Shown: piece by piece, positions 1 to 11,625 of the stretch | Layout: each line of letters starts with the position of its first letter | Position numbering within the stretch: the first letter of the stretch is position 1 | Source of the DNA: Ascarosepion bandense | Lineage: Eukaryota; Mollusca; Cephalopoda; Sepiida; Sepiidae | DNA length: 64,000 nt | Assembly (NCBI GenBank): GCA_037127315.1 | Contig: JBBBDQ010000347.1 | Location: forward strand, 2,903,001-2,967,000 | Reading direction: 5' to 3' | Program-made: the position numbers and the translations under genes | Notes under the pieces: model-generated | Databases searched by the model: none | What the model was told of the DNA's origin: nothing | Seen by the model: the letters and a program-made list of their open reading frames with translations, nothing else

Positions 1-79
1 TTATCATATTCTTAAAATCTGGGAAAATATTAAGCTCTTAACTTTCCAAATTTTCTTGTATTTCCCTGAATTTTATTTT

Positions 80-662
80 GAGTGTTCTAACAGGAGATGG
101 AAAGTGAGACGCAGAGGTCCGAAGGCGAACTGGCATGACGTATGACGCGTTCCAGAAACCGAGTGATGTACTAAGACACAGGAAACTTTCACTAGAAACA
201 AAGAAGAGAGTGCTAGATTGCTATGTGATGTCAGTTTTTCAATACGGCAGAGAATGCTGGACAATATCATCGAAAATGAGGACAAAACATGAAAGGGCGG
301 AAATTGGTTCTACAGAAGGATGCTGTGGATACCATTTACATAACATGTAAGCAATGAAAGAATGCTGGAAAGAATGGCAACGAAAAGAAAATTAATAGTG
401 AGCATCAAGAAGAGACAACTGAAGTTCCTGGGACATGCAATGACAAAACAGGGCTTGAAGAACCTGATACTGACAGGAAAAAAGAGACAGAGGAAGGTAG
501 TGGATAATATATTTGAAGGGCCTGATCAGGTGGATGACGGAACGAGGGTTGCAAGGTGTAACAGGCGAAAACATACTAAGAGCCATAAGGGACAGGCAGA
601 CGTGAAAAGCCATGATTGCCTACGTCCTGAAAGGAGAGGTCACGTAGAAGAAGATGAAAGAT
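80..662 (+). mobile_element. LINE-A relic 1 (reverse transcriptase C-terminal region)
   Basis: This is the 3' part of a non-LTR retrotransposon ORF2, downstream of the RT catalytic core. The reading is broken into at least two frames. Recognisable blocks are a CYVMSV-QYG-ECWTISSKM stretch near 215-280, a KRKL-SI-KRQLKFLGHAM block near 375-450, and a degraded tail near 600-650 (KSHDCLRPER) corresponding to the MIAYVLKG ending seen in other copies. At least eight related pieces occur in this window, and the 62.8 kb copy is the longest. The family resembles proteins labelled endonuclease-reverse transcriptase in invertebrates (RTE-like); clade assignment is tentative. It ends in an AGAAGA-rich tail near 645-660. 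It is 5' truncated and dead. Confidence 0.8.
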
Positions 663-810
663 TCCAGGAGCATTAATTCATAAGCACATAATTGTAATAT
701 TTTTGCTAACTGATAGACAAAAATGTTTTCTAATTTTATTTTATATATTTCTGTGTTCTTTCGCCATTGTGTCATTTATGATTTGGCATTATTTTTGTAA
801 TTATTCTTTA

Positions 811-1541
811 CTAGCAGTATAGCCCGGTGTTGCTCGGGTGTAATGAAAGCTTTAAAACTAATCCATGGTCCTGGAGCTCAGACTTTCGAAGTTGTCACAA
901 AAGTCTAAAAGGCAATAGTTGTTTCTAGTTAAAGCGAAACTGTAGACTGAAAGAAATATGAATGGATGTAGACTGAAAGAAAAATGAATGGATGTAAGTC
1001 AAATTTTGAATTCCTGGTATCGATATCAAATAAGTTTTTTTTAACTGAATTTTGAAGGTTAAATAAGTCCTCTGAGTAAATGCAATCATGGCTGAGACTA
1101 AGAACTACAATTATACCAACTTAGAGCCAAACCCAAAGCTAAAACAAAAATAAAAGGGCTGAAAAAAAAAACAGACATAGAGGCAGATAAAAAGACACAT
1201 TCACAAACAACTTGCCTTTTATATATATATATTATCAATTTTCTGCACTATTGTAAGAACTGCAACCTTGAAACTTCTGAATATCGTTTCTTATGAGTGT
1301 ATCAAATTTGATCAAAATCGGACCACTCCTTCTATAACCTGATTTTTTCGATTATCGATTTTCAATATTTATCGGGTGTACCTCGACACAAAACCTAGCT
1401 AAGAACACTCGCAGACACTTATAGTACAACTGTGTAAATTTTTCAGGAAAATCGTTTTAGCCGTTTCGGAGTCTATAGGTAACGGACACACACACACACA
1501 CATACACACACAAAGTTCCATTTATAAATAAGTTTAGATTA
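811..1541 (+). repeat. Dispersed repeat R1, copy 1
   Basis: A ~730-bp non-coding repeat, also present at 31233-31976 and (reversed) at 59398-60145. It begins with a conserved end containing the small palindrome CCCGGtGTTGCtCGGG. It ends with a (CA)n run followed by GTTCCATTTATAAATA. Inside is a conserved stretch around 1230-1460 (cgattttctgcactattg, then gtttcggagtctataggtaac). This copy carries an extra 26-bp tandem duplication at about 942-995 (gtagactgaaagaa repeated). No frame is long enough to call a protein. It could be a non-autonomous element or a conserved 3' end of a LINE. Confidence 0.75.
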
Positions 1542-1800
1542 TTATTAATTCTTAATAACAATAATATAAATGGTGTTCATTATTATTATTACTCATCATT
1601 ATTAATACGATTATTAATATTCATTATTATTTTTATTCATTATTGATTATTATTATAATTATTCATTATTGTTAATATTATTCATTATTATTATTAATAT
1701 TATTATTATCTTCATCATTATTATCATTCATTATTGCTGTTATTATTATCATAAATATTCCTTATTATTATTATTATTATTACTGTTGTTGTTGCTGTTG
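1541..1800. repeat. (ATT)n-rich microsatellite
   Basis: About 260 bp of interrupted ATT/ATC trinucleotide repeat directly abutting the 3' end of R1 copy 1. It includes a short GTT run at 1785-1802. The adjacency to the R1 tail suggests growth from the element's end. Confidence 0.85.
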
Positions 1801-1802
1801 TT

Positions 1803-2690
1803 AATGAGGCAATGATTAATTTGGAATACGTAGACATGAGGGTTGCAGGTGCGTAGAAAAGACTGAGAATATGAATTTGTTTTGTCTTTTGCAATAAAAA
1901 AAAAGACAGACACGAATGATCAATGACCAGCTGGAAACGTGAGCAGAATATGGACACAAAAGCATTGATTAAAATCATAATCATCTAAAAAAACAACAAC
2001 ATTATTATTGCTTGAACGGTATAAATATGCTATTTACATTATTCGGACTATTGTCCTCACCTTTGTTGCCATTTGTGCGAAGTTTCGGTCGTCGTACTCT
2101 TCGGGTGTTAGAAATTTCGAATCGAACCCTTTATTACAATCACTAGGGTATATCATTTTCATTCCTTGCGTGAAGCCTCTTTCGGTAGTCATTAGTTATC
2201 TCTCTCTAACTGGGCTTTCTAAGTTACTTGTTAACCACTGCTCACAACTTTCAAATCACTGGAACTAACCAACGTCTATATCCACAAGACCATGTGTCCT
2301 TAAAGACAAGAACAACGGCATTTCTGGGATTTATAAACCTAATGTTCTGCAAATGTTTTTTTTTTTTTTTTTACCAGAGTTTATATTGCAATTTTTTTAT
2401 GTTAATGGTTTTCTCTAGTATTTTTTACCAAAGCTCATATTGCAATTTTGACACTAATGATTTCTCTGGCGCTCCGTATTACTGGGTCCTATATTGTGTT
2501 CATCTCTATGTTTTGTCAGCTTAGCAGAATTTTGTAGCCTAGCATATGTGCTGATTCTTTAAGTTTACGTAGCTTCCAGTTGTGTTCACTACCTATTATT
2601 TCAACGTCATTCTATAAGGAGCGATGATTCCCTTCATCCCGCCATATGTGGTCAGCTACGCCTGATTTTTCTATCTTATCTCGTGTTTTT
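1803..2690. other. No gene seen; unassigned AT-rich DNA
   Basis: The open frames here are short and match nothing I recognise. There is a 16-T run at about 2357-2372. No repeat family found elsewhere in the window is evident. Confidence 0.5.
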
Positions 2691-2692
2691 TT

Positions 2693-3215
2693 AATCATTT
2701 CACCCCAAGCAAGGCAATCTCACCGCCACTGGTGCGCAGGGGGTTACACAAGAGGAAAGTGATGAGAAAGACGGACAGGTTATTGAAGGTGTCAGGAAGT
2801 GGGTAAGAGAACGATGAGATTATGAGAGTGGAGTGGACGGAGAAAAGAGCACGAGAAAAAGGATGCGAACCAGTGAGATAGGATATAATATTGACCTTCC
2901 ATTTAAATTCTTGGTGATTGTAGCTGTAGGGGGAGCAAGTATACGGATGGGAATTCCACAAGCAGGAAGTGCGAGAAAAGAAGGTGATGAAGTAGAAATT
3001 GTGGTTACATTTTATTGGTTTCACTGAAAAAGGTTTTAACCTAGTTGCTAGTCTAGTAACTTGAGTAAATACACGCAGCAGGGACACCAGTGAGCTAAGT
3101 TCATCGGAGCAGAAGCAGTGAAAGTATTTGTAAAAGAGACGTAGAGAAGCCACCTTACGCCGGTGAGAAAGTGAGTGCATGTGAGCCGCCAAATCTCCTT
3201 TATATTTTTTTCTAC
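2693..3215 (-). mobile_element. LINE-B relic 1 (jockey/CR1-type RT C-terminus and 3' UTR)
   Basis: On the minus strand the frame reads LSHRRKVASLRLFYKYFH, then FCSDELSSLV, then a TRLATR block and FFSRTSCLWNS. This is the conserved C-terminal tail of jockey/CR1-group LINE polymerases that are very common in mollusc genomes. The 3' end (plus-strand coordinate ~2693) carries the family hallmark GGGGTGAAATGATTA-like terminus, here read as atttcaccccaagcaaggc. Several substitutions break conserved residues, and the RT catalytic core is absent. 5' truncated, dead. Confidence 0.85.
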
Positions 3216-3494
3216 AGCTGCATAGAATGATGTACACACAGTTCTAAGTTATTCTTCCTCTGCTGGGGGCCTTACTCGGGAGAGGTACCCGCGAAGTATA
3301 GAACCACTTTGAAGATATTTCTGATGTTATATGAACCACAGATTCTTTGTATTTTCTCCGATAACCCATTCCCATAGTGTTGACAGACCATGGATATTTT
3401 CTGAAAGTTGTCAACCTTATGCACCCTCCCTTCCATGTGTGTTGGAGTTGTTGTCATGTATCCTGGATAATGTTTGGGTGGTGGAAGAATTGGA

Positions 3495-3960
3495 AAGTGT
3501 GTATTAGATTAGACAAAATCGACTATCAAAAGCTAACCAAAGTAGCAAGAAAAAAAAATCGTTACGAACAAAAAATTAATACTGAACTGTTATGTAATAT
3601 TGTTCTTCCTATATTCCAGTGTATGCTGAACAATCTCTTAACAACTGAAGAAGAGACTTGAAGTAACAAAAATATGGTACTACAAAGGATGTTTAGAATA
3701 ACATACGCCAAAAAGTTTAGAGAAAATTAAAACATGCAACGTCAAAGTTTGAGAGAAAATGGGAACAAAAATGGACATTTGTACTTCACTCTCGGAGGGA
3801 GAGATGACATTTTTAGGGCATACAGTGAAGAACGATGACTCACAGAGCAGAATGAAAGCAAAAGGGATGAAGAAAAACAGTGCATAAACTTGCTTGAGTA
3901 AATGAATAGCAGAACACTGTTTAGAAGACAAAATATTTTAAGATTCACAAAGCGCATCTG
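3495..3960 (+). mobile_element. LINE-A relic 2 (very degenerate)
   Basis: Weak but ordered similarity to LINE-A across several frames: a QKLTKVARKK block near 3527, CNIVLPIFQ near 3590 (CYVMSVLQYG in better copies), a WYYKG block near 3673, and MTFLGHTVKNDD near 3805. Stops separate the blocks. The order and spacing match LINE-A, which is the main support. It is probably an old insertion. Confidence 0.5.
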
Positions 3961-4063
3961 AGGATGAAACGCTTCTACTGAAAAGGGTTTTTCTACTTTC
4001 GTTATTCATATTGTCGTTTTAGAAATATTATTTGTTTATTTATTGAATTTTTAAATACACACA

Positions 4064-4068
<5 letters not shown>

Positions 4069-4108
<40 letters not shown>
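4069..4108. repeat. (TA)n microsatellite
   Basis: About 20 uninterrupted TA units preceded by an ACACACACG run. Confidence 0.95.
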
Positions 4109-4109
<1 letters not shown>

Positions 4110-4110
<1 letters not shown>

Positions 4111-4590
4111 GTAAATTCAAATAAACCTTAGCGGTGAAATAGCCTTTTCAACATGTCCTTTTAAGACATGCGTTCTTCAACGCCTTATAAACAGAGAACG
4201 AGGAAAAAATTCTAAACCTCGAGGTTAGCTTTGGTAAAGGAAGAGGTTGGGAAGCAATGGTTTTATTAGGGTTGGACTAGGGGAAAATTTAGTAGTAATT
4301 CTCTCTTTGATAGTGGGAGGTATGTAGCTTGACACTTGAGTTGGTAATGGTAGGTGGTGGGAAGTAATTGCTTGTCCAAATTTTAAAAAAAACTTTTTGT
4401 GACCAATTAGAAGAAAGGATGTTTATTGTAATTTGTACTTATTTCTAGTGCGACACATACTTATGATCTCTCTACGTTTATTTAATAGTATACTTTGGTA
4501 TTGAAATTATATATATATAAGTGTCTCACTCGATATATATATTTGTAAGTGTGCATGCGTGTAGGTGCGTGAACATATTTAAGAATATAT
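4110..4590. other. No gene seen; flank of PLE-1
   Basis: AT-rich DNA without a recognisable frame. A short near-palindromic pair around 4150-4175 (acatgtccttttaagacatg) could form a hairpin. The part above about 4560 shades into the PLE-1 3' region. Confidence 0.4.
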
Positions 4591-6665
4591 ATAGATTAAT
4601 AAATATACATATTACCTTACGTCGTTGGCACGACTCGGAGTATCATGCAGTTACGCAATTATCAGATGGATATGACAAACCGATCATTTATAAGATTTGA
4701 ATTTATGTTCACTCTATCTTCGTGGAAGTTAAATCTTCTAATGTTAGCGTAGTATTTTTTAATTTATAAATTGTATAGTATAAATAGGCAAAGATTACAT
4801 GAGGATAAAAATTCAAATTTAAAAAAAAATAAAATAAAAAAATTTAAATAAAATTCTGGTAGATAAACTTAAAGGGGGAGAGGTAATACCTAATTGTTAT
4901 AAGTAATAAATAATTGTGAAAGAAAGAACGAAAGGAAAAAGCACGGAAGTGAGAAAGAAAGGAAGAAAGAAACAAATGCTTAGGTGAATCTGGGTTTAAG
5001 TATTGGAGTAAGTAGTATATTTTATGTTATCATATGGTCATCAATTCACTTTTTTGTTTATTAAATGAAGGTTATTTATTTGATTTAGGATGACAAACTT
5101 TTTTAGAAGACAGAAGTTACATCTCTCTACTTTTCCACAATAAGATTTTGTTGTAGCAACGATATTCAAGGTAATAATTGGTTTATTGTTGTTTTTACTT
5201 ACCAATAATATATAGATATAGCGGTGCTTTTGCTATATTTACCATTGTTTAAAAACAAGATATGATTATTGAAACAATATTTCCACCTATTTGCTGTGGT
5301 TCAAAAATAAAATTTGACGTCGTTACTCCGTATGAATGTTACCTTTATAAATAATACTTTCAGACATGCATTGGCCGTTTAATGGACAGGTCATATTTTC
5401 GGCAGTTGCAATTATTTTTCAAAGGTTCATTATTATGAGTTGTGGGTGGCATTTATTATGCTCACGAGCTAAGTATTTATTTGATATCATATTATTGTGA
5501 AATATATTTATTTATATTCTTGACCCAACTATAACTAACTTTAACATTGTTGTTTAAAATGTAATCAATGTATTAATTTTGGAGTGGTTAAAAATTTGCT
5601 TACTACATAAACACAATTGCATTAATTTATGCAAGCTTTTAATTATTCCATGGTGCCAATTTGATTCTTTCTTGATGTATTTGTGATTGGGTAAATCGTT
5701 ATTATACGATTTGCACAGACCATTGTTCACGTCAAAAGTTACATTCAAAAAGTTAACTTTGGCGTTAGTTGAGTTAGTGATATTTAGATCGTGGCCTTTA
5801 AAAAACTTAAGTATTTGTTTTTTCTAATCGATTCGTATTTTGTAGACTTGTTTTACAGAAGATGATTAATCCATCGTCTCTGTAAAATCCGGTGTTGTTT
5901 AATTCAAAGATGCACCTTTGATTTCATAGTAAAATAAGCCCTCTGCAGAATCATACGCTTCTACAGCTATGTACAAATCAGGGTTATTTTACTGGTCACA
6001 AGCATCTATCATAGAATAAGATAGATGTTTTGCTAGTTTAATTGTAGCAATGTCTTGTTTGTTGATAGGCCAGTCATTTTTAGACAGGTTTAAGGCTTGC
6101 TGTTAAGAATTTTTCAGAGATAGACGGATTGAAATCACAAATATCAAATTAATAAATATGCATTCATTTTTCTTTTTTGTTTGTGAACTAATTAATTGCC
6201 TTGTTCGGGTTTTTCCATTAATTCATACAAAAGAGATTCTTTGTAAATTTGGAATCTCTTTCTTTTGATTTTGCTAATTTTTCCACATAGTTTTCGGAAG
6301 GTTTTAGAAATCGGTACTGCGTGTTGTTGGTGAAATTTTCTTTGTGGTCTTTGAGTGCGATATATCCCTGATGTTTATGTAATATTGAGATTCAGTCACC
6401 GATTTTAATGAATTTGACTATTTTTTTGACTTCTTGTTGATTTTAATTTCGTAGTTATTAGGCGAACTTTTGTAATTCTTATAAATTTTACAGAAGTTGG
6501 TTTTGTGGCACGACTCCACGTTGAGAGAATAGCGGTTCTCAGTCTTGTCCGATTTCATAATATTTTTATCAGATTCTTCGAATGTTCATATATCTTTCCA
6601 CAATATCTTTTGAAGCTTGTTGGCCGTTTTCAGAAATTCTACTGCAAATAAGTCAAGATAATATA
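4590..6665 (-). mobile_element. Penelope-like element PLE-1 (RT plus GIY-YIG endonuclease), degenerate
   Basis: The minus strand, with many stops and frameshifts, retains the ordered motifs of a Penelope-like retroelement. They are SDKTEN-YSLNV (~6540-6500), ALKDHKENF-NN (~6345), FDICDFNPSISEKF (~6150-6105), GFYRDDGLI (the RT active-site box, ~5890-5860), NVTFDVNNG (~5750-5720), then NCNCRKY followed by a degraded CPLNG-C segment (~5415-5355). The last block precedes the GIY-YIG endonuclease of PLEs. The 3' non-coding part (4600-5000) is homologous to 36170-36510 downstream of PLE-4, including a pyrimidine-rich CTTT tract and a stem-loop GTCGT-GCCA-ACGAC at ~4620-4635. The element is inactive. 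The PLE family call rests on motif order; the exact subfamily is not determined. Confidence 0.75.
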
Positions 6666-6757
6666 TATAATGAGATTTTGGTTATAATCAAATTAAACCT
6701 GTACTCAATTGTATTAAAAAGTGCTGAGTACTTTTATATTCGAGCTATTGAATATCT

Positions 6758-6761
<4 letters not shown>

Positions 6762-6806
<45 letters not shown>
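6762..6806. repeat. (TA)n microsatellite
   Basis: Roughly 22 TA units separating PLE-1 from the hammerhead/tRNA-like element to its right. Confidence 0.95.
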
Positions 6807-6807
<1 letters not shown>

Positions 6808-6808
<1 letters not shown>

Positions 6809-6862
6809 ATCTGCAGACATATCTGTTTCACTCTATCACAGCTCATCAGTACGGTTAGACAT
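6808..6862 (-). ncRNA. Candidate type I hammerhead ribozyme, copy 1
   Basis: Minus strand: CTGATGA at 6849-6843, a helix II region GCTG-TGATA-GAGT (imperfect here; GCTG/CAGC in the 58 kb copy), and GAAA. A very short helix III follows (ACA/TGT around a GATA-type loop), then the cleavage triplet GTC at 6818-6816. Flanking strands can form part of helix I (A-U, U-G, G-C, then a mismatch and C-G). All core residues of the hammerhead consensus are present in this copy. The proposed weakness is helix II. Confidence 0.6.
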
Positions 6863-6983
6863 CCGATTGCTTTTAACCCAAGATTGAAACCCGACTAAAT
6901 TGGCGTCTGTCGACGATTCTACCTCTAAGCTATGGGCGCTCGGTAGAAGGAGGCATACTTTTAGCGTATAATGTACCATACGC

Positions 6984-6990
<7 letters not shown>
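6808..6990 (-). mobile_element. tRNA-like head + hammerhead tail element, copy 1
   Basis: Read on the minus strand, the element starts near 6985 with CGCCCATAGCTtAGAGGTAGA, which looks like a tRNA D-arm/A box. It continues to GGGTTTCAATCTTGG near 6890, which looks like a T-arm/B box. It then runs through a family-specific segment (GCAATCGGATGTCTAACCG) into a hammerhead-like tail. Related copies lie at 24.7, 46.9, 58.2 and 61.6 kb. The element is bounded on both sides by (TA)n tracts (6762-6806 and 6986-7027). It reads as a tRNA-derived SINE or retrozyme-like unit. Confidence 0.6.

Positions 6991-7027
<37 letters not shown>
6986..7027. repeat. (TA)n microsatellite
   Basis: About 20 TA units at the tRNA-like end of the preceding element. 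Confidence 0.95.
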
Positions 7028-7029
<2 letters not shown>

Positions 7030-8794
7030 AAGTGAATAAGGAACGAAGAAAATATTAACATCGTTCAAAACATTGATTTAAAACAGTGCTCAATATAGAA
7101 ATAGAGCCATGAATATTTATCATGAATTATAGTTTAGAACATGTACAAATTACAATTTGCTACAAAATGTAAATTTTGTTTCGACATCGGGTAGTAAACG
7201 CTATTTTTGCAGGGAGGTTGAACATTCGTTTCCTTTTGTTGGTAAATTTTTGTATGTGTGGAAAGGGGTAGACATTAAAGAAATAAAGAACAAAAAGAGG
7301 AAAATGGGAGAGTAGGAGAGAGATTGTTAAGAGGATGTTGCGCAAGTTTAGAGACAGGCGCGAGATTTAACAGTAGATAATAAAGTACGGTCATTTACAG
7401 CCTTTTATGACCCGTCATATTTACCCGATACTGGCGGTAAAAAAAGCCTTTTGTCCAATATTGTAAAGGGTGCTTCCCAGTTTTTCTTTTTTTTTTTTCC
7501 ATATATGCTCATATTGTTCCTATTTGGTATCACTTTATTAATCACTGATCTTTTCTTACGCGCAAACATTATCTCTGCCGGAGTCATGGGTGAAGAGCCG
7601 TTTTTATTAGATGTCACCTGCAGAAATGATTGTATTGCTGCATCTGTCACTCCACCATTGGCGTTTTTTAAATCTCATTTGAAAGTGTCTACGCGATGCT
7701 CTGCCTGGCTGTTGCTTCTACGATGGTAAGGGACAATTGTATTTAACACAAACTTCTCGCAAAATTCCTTGAACTTTCACAGTGTTAATTGCGTACCATT
7801 GGCAGAAATAATTGAATATGTAACTCAAAACCTCCGGAAGAGTTCATGTAAAAAATGTATTACTACTTACGTGGTTTAACACTTACATATGAAAATAACT
7901 GGCCATTTTGAAAAGCTGTCTACGACAATAAAATAGTATGATCCATTCATTGGACCAGCAAAATCAATATGAAAACGTGACCAAGGGCGGTCAGTTTCTG
8001 TCCATGGATTAAACTTAATTGGTGGTGCCTTAGCCACCAAAGCACAGGTTATGCACGACTTTACGAATGTTTCAATGTCTCTATCCATGCTACACCAGTA
8101 AACATAGCTTCTCATTACGCTCTTTATACTGGATATACCAAGCCGTCCTGCATGTAATTCCGTCAAAATCCTTTTTTATAGTGCTAGAGGTACCATTATT
8201 CTTTCGTTGTACATGAGAATGTCGTCGCATATTGAATAAACGTCAATCTTTTTTATTCTAGTCTTGTAATTTTTTATTTCAATAATTCGTTTGTCATCCA
8301 GTGATTTTTTATATCCTACAACGCTAGAGGTAGTTTCCGCACAATTTTGCACAAAATATTTTTAATCTCTATCTCCAATTTTAGAGCAGCAATGACTGTG
8401 TCTTCGAATAGTTCATTATTTCTTGGAATCAAACTGAACAATTCATTTTCTTGACGGCAAGAACGCCATTCTAAAGTCATAATTTAGAAGAAAAGTTCTT
8501 TATCGTTGCAATCTGTTTTTTTACCCATAAATTGCTAACAACGGTTTATGATCCGTTTACAATGTAAATATTCTCCCATAAATAAATCTATGAAATTTTT
8601 AAGTGCAAAGATAATCCCTAAACTATCCATATTTATAATTAAGTAATGTTTCCGCTGGCAGAAGCGTTCTGAATGCATGTGCAATCGGTTTAATAGAGCC
8701 GTCATCGAATTTATGCATAATACAAGTTCCGATGCCATAAGTATTTGCCTCACTTTCAGTTCTTATTTAGGTTCGTTGTGTGGCACATCAAGGA

Positions 8795-9099
8795 TGTGCG
8801 TTATGCTGCAGTAGATATCGGCTCGGAACGTGCAATTAGGGAGCCGAGTTCGAATTCCAGTTGAATTCTTTGCATTCAATTACGCAAAAATACCCTTGGG
8901 AAATGTATTAATCCGTCTCTTCTCTCCAATCATGGGTTAAATAACAGGACAGATTAGGTACTAAAGCCTTGGCTGGCAACCAGTCTACCGTAGAAATTAA
9001 TGGCAAACTACTGCTGGATAATCTTCTGCCATTCAGTCATGTCACCTTCGAGACATGATCACCCAAGTGTATATCACGTACGGCACTTAACTGACTGAC
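8795..9099 (+). mobile_element. SINE-1, copy 1 (tRNA-derived)
   Basis: About 300 bp. The head TGCTGCAGTAGATATCGGCT and the B-box-like GAGTTCGAATTCC at ~8848-8860 suggest a tRNA-derived pol III promoter. The body contains the family's inner core (GGCTGGCAACCAGTCTACC at ~8970-8990) and ends in gtacggcacttaactgactga. It sits inside the gypsy relic. A short gtgtggc near both ends (~8779 and ~9104) is a possible target-site duplication. It has no coding capacity. Confidence 0.85.
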
Positions 9100-9238
9100 G
9101 GAGTGTGGCGAAAGCAAATCTGAAGTTTATAAACTTTTTATATTCTGAAAGGCTTCAAGGCACTTTGTCATCCAGATCCATTTTGATTCTTTCTTTAAAA
9201 GTTTATTTAGCCACGCGTGCAAGCAATGCAATGTTTGT

Positions 9239-9239
<1 letters not shown>

Positions 9240-9284
<45 letters not shown>

Positions 9285-9305
9285 AAAACAAAAAAAAAAA
9301 CACAC
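9240..9305. repeat. (CA)n then A-rich tract
   Basis: About 20 CA units followed by A-runs broken by C, inside the gypsy relic between its RT blocks. The microsatellite therefore disrupts the former coding region. Confidence 0.9.
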
Positions 9306-9977
9306 ATTGTAATGCTTACTAATCACAGGAAACTTTGTAGGGAACTGACATTTTCAGGAGCAGGTATGTTCTTAACAGCGCTATCTTGCGTTGGACCCGG
9401 TTTTCTTCCATTCTTGTCAATAATATGTCCAAAGGATATAGTCTTGTTTATAAAGAATACACACTTTTTGTACCATACCTTGAATACATAATCCCGAATT
9501 CTCTTAAACATTTAAAAACAATTTCCTATATTTTTCTGTTTTTACTTCTCAGCAGAATATCAAGTTATGCGACTGCGAAGTCGAAACTACTTAACACCGT
9601 ATCCATGACTTACTAGAAGATGGCTGGAGCGTCCTATATACCAAACTGCAAAAGATTATAATTATATAATAATCTATGTGTATTCATGGTCAACATTTGG
9701 AACATTTTTCATTGACTTGGATTTGAATTTGAATTTGAAGATATGCGTCGATAAGGTCTCTTTTAGAAAAGATCTTACCTCCACTAATCTGGTCCCGTAA
9801 GCTCGGTCAAAAATGTTCTGTAGGCTCTTGTCTGTTTGCCCTAAACTTTACTCTCGTTTGGGTTCCTCTCTGATCAAGTGAGAGTTTGGATTGGTATGAT
9901 CATTCTCCTCTACTGTAATAGTGTTCACAGATTTAGGAGGATAAGGAACATCCCATGTCTGTATATAGGTAGGTGTG

Positions 9978-9979
<2 letters not shown>

Positions 9980-10043
<64 letters not shown>

Positions 10044-10060
10044 TTATATATATATATATA
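9980..10060. repeat. Compound (CA)n(TA)n microsatellite
   Basis: (CA)16 passing directly into (TA)n with a short TTTATTTA interruption. Confidence 0.95.
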
Positions 10061-10428
10061 TTTGGGCAGCAGATTTTCATTTAGCCTTCGACAACGGAGA
10101 TTTTATAAATTTTTTGTTTTATTTGTTCGAGTTTTCTTACATGTTTCCTTTCTGCTGAAGAAAAGGAATGTAAAAATATTCCATAATTTTCGCCTTTTCA
10201 AGCATTTTCAACTTCTTCACGGGCCATTTTCAGGGTATTATTTTTCTGGTGTTGTAATGCCCTCATGTTTGACTATGATGTAATTTTTTGTGTTTTATTG
10301 TTTTTTAAAAGGAGAGTTCTTTAAAGCCATCTCATGACGCGCGTGGCTGCGCATCGCGTGAGCGTCTGGCTATTTATTTTAAGTTTCAAAACTCCATTTC
10401 CACTGCTAATTAATGTAAGGTTAATGGC

Positions 10429-10471
<43 letters not shown>

Positions 10472-11035
10472 GATCATCTTTGTGTTCACGATATCTATAG
10501 TACTTATAATGAATACTCACATTTATTTTAATTTCGCCACTATGTCTTCTATCTTTATGCAAATTCGATAAATATTATAAAGAAAATGGAATAAACACTG
10601 TTTAAGAAATAATGCTTCATATCAAAGAAAAATCCATTTATGTTTCATATGTGAGTGCCTAGGGGTGCGCACGCCTTTGTGTCCGAACCTGTGTGAATAT
10701 GTGTTTGTAAAAGAGGGGCCAAATGCAGACTTCCTATAACATCCATTCCTTGCAAAATTTTATTAAAATAAATGTCGAGGTTTTATCTCGTAAATTGTGT
10801 GTACATTCAGAATTTCTCCTCAGTGCTTACATTTTAGATTTGCGAACGCTCGAAAAAATATTCTTGAAGATTGCTGCGTAAGGAAAAGAAAATCTTGGAA
10901 GATGTTATGTGTTGGAATTTACTGCCTGATAAATGAAAGTGAACACATTTTACTTTTTAGAATAATATTATTTATTTCTAAGTATGATATTTTATTGTGT
11001 TCAAATATTTATGTAATATTATTTTTACCATAAGT
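10061..11035. other. No gene seen; contains (TA)n at 10430-10469
   Basis: AT-rich unassigned sequence. A short higher-GC patch at 10333-10368 (ATGACGCGCGTGGCTGCGCA) stands out but has no associated frame of note. Open frames are short and without recognisable motifs. Confidence 0.5.
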
Positions 11036-11093
11036 ATTATAAAAGCTCATACATATTTATATATATACATGATATATACATAAAAACACATAA

Positions 11094-11098
<5 letters not shown>

Positions 11099-11156
<58 letters not shown>

Positions 11157-11175
11157 TATATATATATATATATAG
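11099..11175. repeat. (CA)n with (TA)n end
   Basis: About 28 CA units ending in GATATATATA. Confidence 0.95.
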
Positions 11176-11279
11176 TTTATAAAAGATTTTAGATTATTAC
11201 AATGGCTAATACATATTTCACTGCGTTTTGATGTTATTAGCGCGGCTCGTCTGACCCAACTAGTACAACAGTTGGTCCT

Positions 11280-11625
11280 CAAAATGCCCCCCCCCCAAAA
11301 AAAAATTCCTTTTCTTTTATTTAATTTTACATAGACGCTCACATGTCCATATTAGAACAGACATTTGTAATGGTTATTTACGAAAATTTCTCGCTCATTC
11401 CAAAAAGAACACCAAAGAAAGATGAAAGCGAGGATAAAGAAAAGATAAACGATTGATTAATGCAAAGAAGATAAAAAAGTTGAAAAAAAAGAGAAAAATG
11501 AAAAAAGGGGAAACAGAAAAAACAGAATGGAAAGCAAGAAGAGAAAAAGAAAGGACAAAGAGATACAATAAAAGGAAAGTCCGCATCATGAGAAATAAAT
11601 GTTGACACCATTTCTCTGAGAAAAA
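11280..11625. other. No gene seen; purine-rich stretch
   Basis: A C9 tract at 11288-11296, followed by a strongly strand-asymmetric A/G-rich block (11400-11590) resembling degenerate (GAAA)n. The two ~77-residue minus-strand frames here are F/S/L-rich translations of this tract, not proteins. Confidence 0.6.

Larger units (their letters stand above)
7385..9620 (-). mobile_element. Ty3/gypsy LTR retrotransposon pol relic, split by a SINE
   Basis: On the minus strand, fragments of a gypsy-type polyprotein appear in the proper order. An RT end has the YxDD box decayed to a stop followed by LDI (~9560). Next comes SFGHIIDKNGRKP (~9440-9400), then an RNase H segment with IHK-like GTCIMHKFDDGSIKP and TDHKPLLAIYG (~8730-8530). 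An integrase zinc-binding segment follows (HAGRLGISS ... CITCALVAKAPP, ~8160-8030). The integrase core comes last (HIDFAGPMNGSYYFIVVDSFSKWPV, ~7975-7900), then IVPYH-RSNSQAEH, TPAEIMFARKKR and a C-terminal tail near 7420. Multiple stops show it is dead. No flanking LTRs were recognised. SINE-1 copy 1 interrupts it between the RT and RNase H parts. Confidence 0.85.
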
